Below are positions 16,140-24,100 of a DNA stretch of 25,984 nt, in pieces. Made by a program: the position numbers and the translations under genes. Source of the stretch: Flavobacteriales bacterium UBA6049 (lineage in GTDB: Bacteria > Bacteroidota > Bacteroidia > Flavobacteriales_G > Salibacteraceae). How positions within the stretch are numbered: the first letter of the stretch is position 1; every line of letters starts with the position of its first letter. Location of the stretch: positions 1 to 25,984 of the forward strand of contig DIYR01000047.1 of the NCBI GenBank assembly GCA_002429085.1. Direction: 5' to 3'. The notes beneath the pieces are model-generated. The model was not told the DNA's origin and ran no database searches. It was given only the letters and a program-made list of their open reading frames with translations.

Positions 16140-16550
16140 TGTGGGGACCTCCATTTTTGAAGCTTGTTAGAGGTAGCTCTCCACTGGAAGCGGAAGTGAA
16201 AGGCGTTTTATACGGGCTAAAAATCCGTTTTAAATGAAGAAGTTGGTTATCCTAACCTATTGTTGTTGAGGTTCTTTAGATATAGCGATGGTGATTTTTG
16301 ACCGATCTTTTTTTAATGCTGTTTTAGGACTACCTAGCGAGGCATAGCTAGCAATTGAGGCATGAGTGTTTTGACTTGAAAAACAGCGTAGTAACCAGTG
16401 AAGTTACTCAGATACCTCATTGGTCTACAAAGTAGGGAAGCACATTTTTTGACTGAGATCAGCGAACGAATAAGAACTTAATGGTTATTGTTTTCTGAAC
16501 CGTTCACCATTATTAAAGAAACACATAAAAGAAGTTTTAGCGGGCTATAA

Positions 16551-16572
16551 AACTACTACTAGAGTAGTAGTT
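16551..16572 (-). terminator. Hairpin with short T-run, candidate terminator of the SDR gene
   Basis: AACTACTAC (16551-16559) and GTAGTAGTT (16564-16572) form a 9-bp perfect stem with a four-base loop (TCTA on the minus strand). Minus-strand sequence reads on as TTATAG, so with the stem end it gives TTTTAT. It lies 42 bases behind the SDR stop and after the hairpin at 16580-16605, so the pair may act as a double terminator insulating the SDR gene from the TcB gene. Confidence 0.5.
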
Positions 16573-16579
16573 GTAAAAG

Positions 16580-16605
16580 TCTCCCTCCATATTTCCAGAG
16601 GGAGA
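16580..16605 (-). terminator. Hairpin behind the SDR stop, candidate first terminator
   Basis: TCTCCCTC (16580-16587) and GAGGGAGA (16598-16605) form an 8-bp GC-rich stem around a 10-nt loop, starting 9 bases after the SDR stop. In the minus direction the stem is followed by CTTTTAC, a short T-run. Stem strength and position suit an intrinsic terminator. Confidence 0.5.
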
Positions 16606-16613
16606 AGAAAGGA

Positions 16614-17672
16614 CTATATAAGCTTCTCGTCAATCAACATCTGAAAAGAGTCTTCCATCGTTTTTTCGAATGGTAAAAACGTAATTCCTAGATCTCGTTG
16701 AATCTTAGAATTATCTGCATTCCATGGAATGTTAATGTTGTTTCTCAAGAATTTTCGCGTCATGGCTTTATTCATCATGGGGCCAAAGAGCATCACCAAC
16801 CATTTAGGCATGGCCTTTTGTGGGATAGGATAGTTCTTACCATACTTTGGAATTAGTTTTGATGCCATTTCTAACATGTTAGTGTTGTGGGCAGAGGTGA
16901 TGTATCTACCATTTGCTTTAGGGGTGTAACCTGCTCTAAAATGAGCTTCTGCTACATCTCTAACATCTACTAGTCCAATCCCTAATTTTGGAGCCCCCAT
17001 TTTCATTTGACCATCACCCATCATTTTTAGAATGTTCATCGATTCAGAAGTAGTTGAACCAGGGTTTAAAGAAGGACCTAGTACCAGACTCATATTGATT
17101 GTTATTAAATCCCATCTGTCTTGTCCTTTGGCTAATTCCCAAGCCTTCTTTTCTGCCAATGTTTTCGAGTAAGAATAAGGCTGATGCTCTAATGATGCGG
17201 TAGTATTCCAAATAGCTTCTGTTAGTTTACCATCTGGAGCATTTACTGTATCAATAGCATCGGTATAAATAGCAGCGCAGCTACTGGTAACAACTATGCG
17301 TTTTACGGTATCAACCTTGTAAGCAGAAGCTAATACGTTGGCAGTTCCGTTTTCTGCGGGTTCAATAAGTTCTTTTTGAGGATCTTTTACATCCGTAATA
17401 AAAGGTGATGCGGTATGGTATACCAATTCGCACCCTTTCATAGCTTCGGTGTACGAATTTGGAGTTAACAGGTCAGCCTTGAAAAGCTTGAGTTCACCAG
17501 GTTTTTGAGTAGCTATCTCTTTAAGATGCCCAACTTTCTTATTGTTATCAGGATTTCGGACAGCAGCGTGCACGGTAATACCTTCTTCTAGTAACTTTTT
17601 TACCAACCAGCTAGCAACATATCCGTTTGCTCCTGTTACAAGAACAGGTTTTGATTTATCTATTTGGGACAT
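16614..17672 (-). CDS. NAD(P)-dependent extended SDR, dihydroflavonol-4-reductase-like
   Basis: This is a 352-residue cytoplasmic oxidoreductase of the extended short-chain dehydrogenase/reductase family, closest in style to bacterial dihydroflavonol-4-reductase / NAD-dependent epimerase-like proteins that reduce a carbonyl using NADPH. The N-terminal Rossmann motif is VLVTGANGYVASW (residues ~11-23), with alanine where many SDRs have the third glycine, as often in this subfamily. AVRNP (~38-42) supplies the basic residue expected after strand 2 for NADPH preference. VTSSCAAIY (~128-136) carries the catalytic serine, and YSYSK (~165-169) gives the YxxxK catalytic pair. VDVRDVAEAHFRAGY (~235-250) is the usual substrate-side helix. 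The length is normal and the frame intact. An in-frame TGA lies seven codons before the ATG, fixing the start. It is transcribed alone, with hairpins behind it and 443 bases of divergent spacer ahead. The physiological substrate cannot be read from sequence. Confidence 0.92.
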   Translation of the reverse strand: MSQIDKSKPVLVTGANGYVASWLVKKLLEEGITVHAAVRNPDNNKKVGHLKEIATQKPGELKLFKADLLTPNSYTEAMKGCELVYHTASPFITDVKDPQKELIEPAENGTANVLASAYKVDTVKRIVVTSSCAAIYTDAIDTVNAPDGKLTEAIWNTTASLEHQPYSYSKTLAEKKAWELAKGQDRWDLITINMSLVLGPSLNPGSTTSESMNILKMMGDGQMKMGAPKLGIGLVDVRDVAEAHFRAGYTPKANGRYITSAHNTNMLEMASKLIPKYGKNYPIPQKAMPKWLVMLFGPMMNKAMTRKFLRNNINIPWNADNSKIQRDLGITFLPFEKTMEDSFQMLIDEKLI

Positions 17673-18115
17673 AGCGTCTTGATTTTTAATTCACTACAAA
17701 GTTGAATAGAAACCAGAGAATTGAATAACACAAACTTGCAGAAAGTCAACACAAAAAAGAGAACAGTTTATGAATGTTCGATAAGGGAATTGCTTTTGTA
17801 GAAGTGTAAGATTCATTTTTGTTATCAACTTAAAACTTTAAGTGGTATTCGTTGGGCTTTCCTTACATGCACGATTGGTGTAGGAGGATTTTGTGTCTTA
17901 ATTATTTGTTTGTTAGTTGATTACTTTGTTGTTGGTTGGTTATGGTATAACCGTTTGATTTTTATAAAAGATGTGTAGATACCTAATATCAGGTAATCGT
18001 TCTCCTATTTGTTTGAATTAATTGCCCCCATTTGGCATCAGGGCTAGTTTCGCATAGTAATTAAGGCACACCCCCAAATTGTGCCAATTATTTATAACTA
18101 ATCGAATTAAGTAAT
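17673..18115. other. Divergent intergenic region between the SDR and adhesin genes
   Basis: These 443 bases hold the promoters for two genes facing away from each other. No coding frame is supported. Visible short symmetric elements are ACTTAAA-AC-TTTAAGT (17828-17843), a perfect 7-bp inverted repeat that could be a regulator site; GGTTAT-GGT-ATAACC (17938-17952); and TACCT-6-AGGTA (17980-17995). No clear TAnnTTTG match stands out in either direction. On the minus strand a TTGACT...TATTCA pair with 16-base spacing precedes the SDR gene, but that is an enteric-style motif of doubtful meaning in this lineage. Confidence 0.5.
18065..18085 (+). other. Leader hairpin upstream of the adhesin start
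   Basis: GGCACA (18065-18070) and TGTGCC (18080-18085) form a 6-bp stem with a nine-base loop CCCCCAAAT, ending 30 bases before the ATG. A similar motif, CCCCCATTT, occurs unpaired at about 18025-18033. It may be a 5' leader structure affecting translation or stability; the stem is short and the assignment weak. Confidence 0.3.
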
Positions 18116-21100
18116 ATGCGACAAACAAAGCGCTGGCTGTTACCCATGGTAATGGCTTTAGTAGGTCTGACGTCCGGTGCTTGGGCACAGTCATCATCCT
18201 ACATTTTTTCAACTTCCAGCGGTACTTTTGATACACTCGTAGGTGGTGTACAAGTGCCAACACTGGAAGACGACACTAAAACATCTCCACCAATAGATAT
18301 TGGGTTTGATTTTGTATTGAATGGTATTACTTATGATACCATCTTAGCTATGAGCGATGGTTTTGTTTCGTTCAATCAACTTGCAACTTCTTATCATACA
18401 AACAACTTAAGTGGAACAAGTTCAAATAGATTCCCTTTGCTTGCTCCGTTGTGGGATGATTTGGATGGAAAAGCAACATCAGGCTCATCAGCTGCTAGTT
18501 ATCAAACTACTGGAACTGCTCCTAATCGCGTTTTTACGTTTGAGTGGAAACGATGGGAATGGAATTACAATTCTAGTTCACCAGTAATTTCTTTTCAGGT
18601 AAAGTTGTACGAAACAACCAATGTAGTTGAGTTTCATTATAAGGATGAAGGGAATGCTCCTACATCGGCTTCTGCCTCAATAGGGATTGCTGGTGCAGCT
18701 TCTTTTTTATCACTGTCTAGTATTAGTACGCCAGCTGTAAGCAGTACCAGTGAAACTACTTCATTGAATGTTGTGCCAGCTACCGGTACTATTTACACAT
18801 TTACTCCTCCTACTTGTTTGATTCCAAACAATGTTGCATTGGTGGCAGTGGGAGCTGATTCTGCAAAACTCTCTTGGGATTTTGCTGGTTCTGGTAATCA
18901 ATTTGCTTACCAAAATGTGACTAATGGTATAGCACCATCAGGACAAGGAACAATCATTACAGCAGACTCTATAACTATTTCAAGTTTAACAGGAAATACA
19001 ACATACGATTTCTATGTTAGAGAGATTTGTGTTGCTGGCGACAGTTCTAACTGGGTAGGCCCATTCACGTATACTACTAATTGTAGCGCGAGTTCTGTTC
19101 CTTATCTAGAAAGTTTTGAATCAATGACTAGTGTTGGAGCAACTTTAGTTCCAGATTGTTGGATAGAAACAGGAGACTGGGCAACATCAGGTTCTTCTAC
19201 CACATACAATAGACAACCTAGAACAGGGTCAAACTATTTGTATACAAACTACACAGCAACTGATGTTGTATATACAGCACCAATTTCATTAACAGCAGGA
19301 ACATCGTATGATTTTTCATACTACTATATTACGGATGGTCTAAATGGTTGGGATTCTCTAAATGCTTATGTAGGTGCTTCTCAGGATATCACCACAATGA
19401 CTGCTATAGGATCTGCTGTTTATACTCCAACAAATACGGTGTATTTACAAAAAATAAACACCTTTATTCCAACAACTTCAGGCGTTTATTACTTTGCTAT
19501 TAGAGTTAAAGCAGGTACTAGCCCCTACCACATCTCGTTTGATGATATTGCGGTTAATGTAACCCCTAGTTGTGTTGCTCCAACCTCATCAACGGTGTTG
19601 GCTTTGAGCAACGACTCGACAAAAATATCATGGGATTTTGCTGGCTCTGGTAGTCAGTTTGCCTACCAAAACCTTACAGCTGGAACTTCGCCATCTGGGA
19701 TGGGAACCGTAATTACAGCCGATTCAATTACAGTTTCTGGTTTAACTGGAAATACTTCTTACGACTTTTATGTGAGAGAAATATGTACAGTTGGAGACAC
19801 ATCATCTTGGTACGGACCATTAAGTTATACAACTAATTGCGACCTGGTAAGTGCCTTTCCATGGACAGAAGATTTTGAATCAGTTACAGCTCCAAACTTA
19901 GCAGACTGTTTTGTTTCTATTAATAATAATGGAGATAATGACGAGTGGAGGTCTTACTCATCATCTTTCTTAGCTAATTCTGGAACTAAAAGCATGCGGT
20001 TCTACACGAATTTTAATAATGGAAACAATGATGATTATCTAATTCTTCCAGGATTTGCATTAACTGGTAATGAACGATTAAAATTCTTCTCAAGAGGTAG
20101 TTCAACTGATCAGAATGATTTTCAAGTGTTGGTTTCTCAGTCAGGAATTGCTCCTGCAGATTTTACTGATACCATTTTGGTAGACACTGTAAACAGTTCA
20201 ACCTATGCAGAAACTATTGTAAATCTTTCTACATATACTGGTGCTGTTTATATTGCTTTCCATATTCCAAACGGAGGTTTAGATGGTAACTACATCCACT
20301 TTGATGATATGGTGGTAGAAGCCATTCCAAGCTGTATAGCTCCAACAAATGTTGCACTAGAAACGTTAGGCTGGGATTCTGTAAAACTATCGTGGGATTT
20401 TGCTGGTTCTGGTAATCAATTTGCTTACCAAAATGTAATTGGAGGAACTACTCCTTCAGGACAAGGAACAGTAATTACAGCTGACTCGGTAACTGTTTCT
20501 AGTTTAACAGGTAGTACAACTTATGACTTTTATGTTAGAGAGATTTGTACAGTAGGAGATTCGTCTGCTTGGGTTGGGCCACTAACGTATACTACTAATT
20601 GTAGTCCTAACACAGTTCCATATCTGGAAAGTTTTGAATCAATGACAAGTATTGGTTCAGTTGTTCCAGAATGTTGGTCTGAAGTTGGTGATTGGACTTC
20701 GGCTAACTCTTCAAATACATATAATAGACAAGCAAGAACAGGAACTAGGTATGTTTACACAAGGTACACGGCAACCGATGTACTCTATACTGCTCCAGTA
20801 TCATTAACAGCAGGAATTTCTTATGACTTCTCATATTACTTCATCACCGATGGTTTGAGTGGTTGGGATTCTCTAAATGCTTATGTAGGAACTTCTCAAG
20901 ATGTTACAGCAATGACGCCTGTAGGAGCTGCTATTTATGATCCAACTAATACGTCATACACGCAGAGCATCAATACTTTTGTTCCTACAACTTCAGGTGT
21001 TTATTACTTTGCTATTAGAGTTAAAGCAGGATCTTCACCTTATTACATTTCATTTGATGATATAGCAGTTGATTTAACACCAAGTTGTGTTGCACCTACA

Positions 21101-24100
21101 TCACCAAGTGTTCTGGCACTTAGTAATGATTCTGTAAAAATTGGATGGAACTTTGCTGGTTCAGGTACTCAATTTGCTTATCAAAATGTACCTACTGGAA
21201 CTTCACCATCTGGACAAGGAACAGTTATTACAGCAGATTCAGTGACAGTTTCCAGTTTGACTGGAAATACAACTTATGACTTCTATGTTAGAGAGATTTG
21301 TACAGTAGGAGATTCATCAGCTTGGGTAAGTTTGAGTTACACTACAAATTGCGACTTAGTAAGTACATTCCCTTGGACAGAAGACTTCGAATCTGCCAAT
21401 GTTCCTGATGCTCCAGATTGCTTTGAGATTATCAACAATAATGGAGATACCGATGCTTGGATAACATCAGCGGCAAGTTTCTACGCTAATTCTGGTTCAA
21501 AAAGTGCTCAAATTTATACCAGATACAATAATGGTAATAATGACGATTACTTCATTCTACCAGGTTTTGTATTAACAGGTAACGAGTGGTTACGTTATCA
21601 TTATCGTGCTCGTAACTCAAATAATCCGAATGATTATAGAATTTTAGTTTCTCAAACTGGCATCGCTCCAGCTGATTTTGTTGATACCATTTTTGTTGAT
21701 ACCATTAATAACACTTCATACCAAGAAGAGTTTGTTGATCTATCTGCTTATACTGGAGCAACATACATTGCATTCCATGTTCCAAATGGAGGTTTAGATG
21801 GTTGGTATATTAACTTAGATGATATGATGGTAGAAGCAATACCAAATTGCTTTGAACCAACTAACCTAGCAATCACAGATTACACATTTGATTCTGTTAC
21901 AATTGAGTGGGTAGGAGATGCCAATAATTCAGGTACTCAATTTAACTATTATGTGGGAGCTATGGGATCTACACCAAGTGGTGCGGGTACAATGGTGGCT
22001 GATGATAGTATTACCATTACTGCAATATCTCCTTACACTCAACTAGATTTTTATGTTAGAGAAGTATGTGGAACAAATGATACATCTAATTGGGTAGGTC
22101 CTGTATCATTTGCTTTGTTCCCAGATGCACCCACATTATCATGTGGATCAAACTCTTCGTCTATTATATTCTCTGAAGAATTTGATAACAATGATGCAGG
22201 TTGGACTGGAGATATTGGTTCTGCTGATGGTGATTGGGAGATTCCTAATGGATCTACTTCTACTGGAACAGGAGCTGATAATGCATATAGTGGAAGCCAT
22301 TACATGAATTTTGAGGCTTCTTCATTCATATTGAGAACGGGAAGTATCGTTTCTCCGATGATTGACTTATCAACCGCATCAACTGCGGCACAGTTAAGTT
22401 TCTATATGCATGCCTACGGTGCAAACATGGGTAAACTAGATGTAGGTGTAGCAACTTCTGCTTCTGGACCATTTACAAGCGTATTCACATGGGCAGGTGA
22501 ATTACAAACAGATGGTAATGATCCTTGGGTGAACGTTGCTGTTGATTTATCAGCTTATGTTGGACAGCAGATTTATGTAGAGTTGATGCAGACAGATTCT
22601 ACAAGTACTGCGGGTGATATGAGTATTGATTTATTTGAAGTAAGTGCATGTGTATCATGTCCTACACCTGTTAATCTGAACGCATCTAACCTTACTGGAA
22701 ATACAATAGATCTATCTTGGAGTTCTTCTGTAAATGGTGCCAGTTTTGAATATGAGTTAGTACCACGAGGAAGTGTAGTAACAGGTTCAGGTACAATAGT
22801 TTCTAACGACACTATTACTGCTGCTATTACACCAAATACGATGTACGACTTTTATGTGAGAGAAGTATGTGGAGCAGGAGATACATCATTATGGGCTGGT
22901 CCGTTTAGCTTTAATTCTATTAGACCTGCTGCAGGTATATCTTGTGGTTCGAACTACAGTCAGGTAATTTTTGCAGAGGAGTTTGCTAGTAACGGTGCAG
23001 GTTGGACTGGTGATATAGGAACAGGTTTTGGTCAATGGAAAATTCCTAATTCTTCATTCGGAAATACAGGTGCAGACAATGCTCATAGTGGTTCTGAGTT
23101 TATGAATTTTGAAGCTTCTGGATCATCATTAGATTCAGGTAGTATTGTTTCTCCAATGATTGATCTAGCAATAGGTTCAACTCAAGCAGAACTTTCTTTC
23201 TGGATGCATGCTTATGGTGCAGATATGGGAGAGTTACAAGTTGGAGTTGGTGCATCTGCTACTGGACCATTTACTAACGTATTTACGTGGGTAGGTGAGT
23301 TACAAACAGATGGAGCAGACGCTTGGCAAAATGTAGGTATTGATTTAAGTGCATATGTAGGTCAACAGATTTACGTAGAACTTAAACAAATTGATTCTAC
23401 TGGCATCCTTGGAGATATGAGTATTGATTTGTTCGAGGTTTCTACCTGTGTCACATGTTCTGACCCAATTAATGTTCTTGCGAGCAATGTTACTAGCAAT
23501 AGTGCAGAGGTTGATTGGTCTAGTACTGCTTCAGGTGCAAACTTTGCTTACATCAACGTACCAGCGGGAACAGCGCCTACTGGTCAAGGTACTGTAGTAA
23601 CAACAGATTCTGTGTTGTTATCAAGTTTATCTGGGAACACTACGTATGATTTCTATGTAAGAGAAATATGTGGAGCTGGTGACTCTTCGAATTGGGTTGG
23701 CCCAATTTCATATACTACAAACTGTACTCCATCCACTGTTCCTTATCTAGAGAGTTTTGAAACTATGTCTAGTGTAGGTACTGGAGTTGTTCCAACTTGT
23801 TGGTCTGAAGATGGTGATTGGGTGACTGATGATGCAGCCTTACTTTATAATAGACAAGCAAGAACAGGATCTAATTATGTATATACGAACCATAGTGCTA
23901 GCGATGTTATATATACTGCTCCAATTTCATTGACAGCAGGAACATCTTACGATTTTTCGTACTACTATATAACAGATGGATTAAACGGATGGACTTCGCT
24001 GAATGCCTATGTAGGGTTAGATCAAGATGTAACGACTATGACATCAATTGGTACAGCGATTAATGGTCCGAATAATACGGTTTACGAACAAAGTGTTAGC

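Larger units (their letters stand above)
16021..16613. other. 593-base gene-free region between the TcB gene and the SDR gene
   Basis: No frame longer than about 20 codons with a credible start was found on either strand; a 19-codon plus-strand frame from 16288 is not supported. The right end holds two terminator-like hairpins behind the SDR gene, and the left end is the leader of the TcB gene with a candidate promoter at 16132-16139. In between are short inverted repeats (GGTTA-TCC-TAACC at 16245-16257; AGTAAC/GTTACT at 16390-16408) and a T8 run near 16307. The region may be a leader, a decayed gene or an unannotated small RNA; nothing decides between these. Confidence 0.5.

Noticed and set aside
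16288..16347. Short plus-strand frame (19 codons) starting MVIFDRSFF
   Set aside because: Very short, no upstream signal, no similarity recognised; expected by chance.
17673..17790. Enteric-style promoter (TTGACT, 16 bases, TATTCA) upstream of the SDR gene
   Set aside because: The organism appears to be Bacteroidota, whose primary sigma factor uses different elements; in AT-rich DNA such a match is likely by chance.
18018..18263. Minus-strand open frame of 81 codons overlapping the adhesin start
   Set aside because: It is antisense to the signal peptide and first domain of the adhesin and to its leader; its translation has no recognisable features.
22110..22812. Open frames 22110-22307 (plus) and 22573-22812 (minus) within the adhesin gene
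   Set aside because: Both are out of frame with, or antisense to, the repeat protein and show no independent domain.
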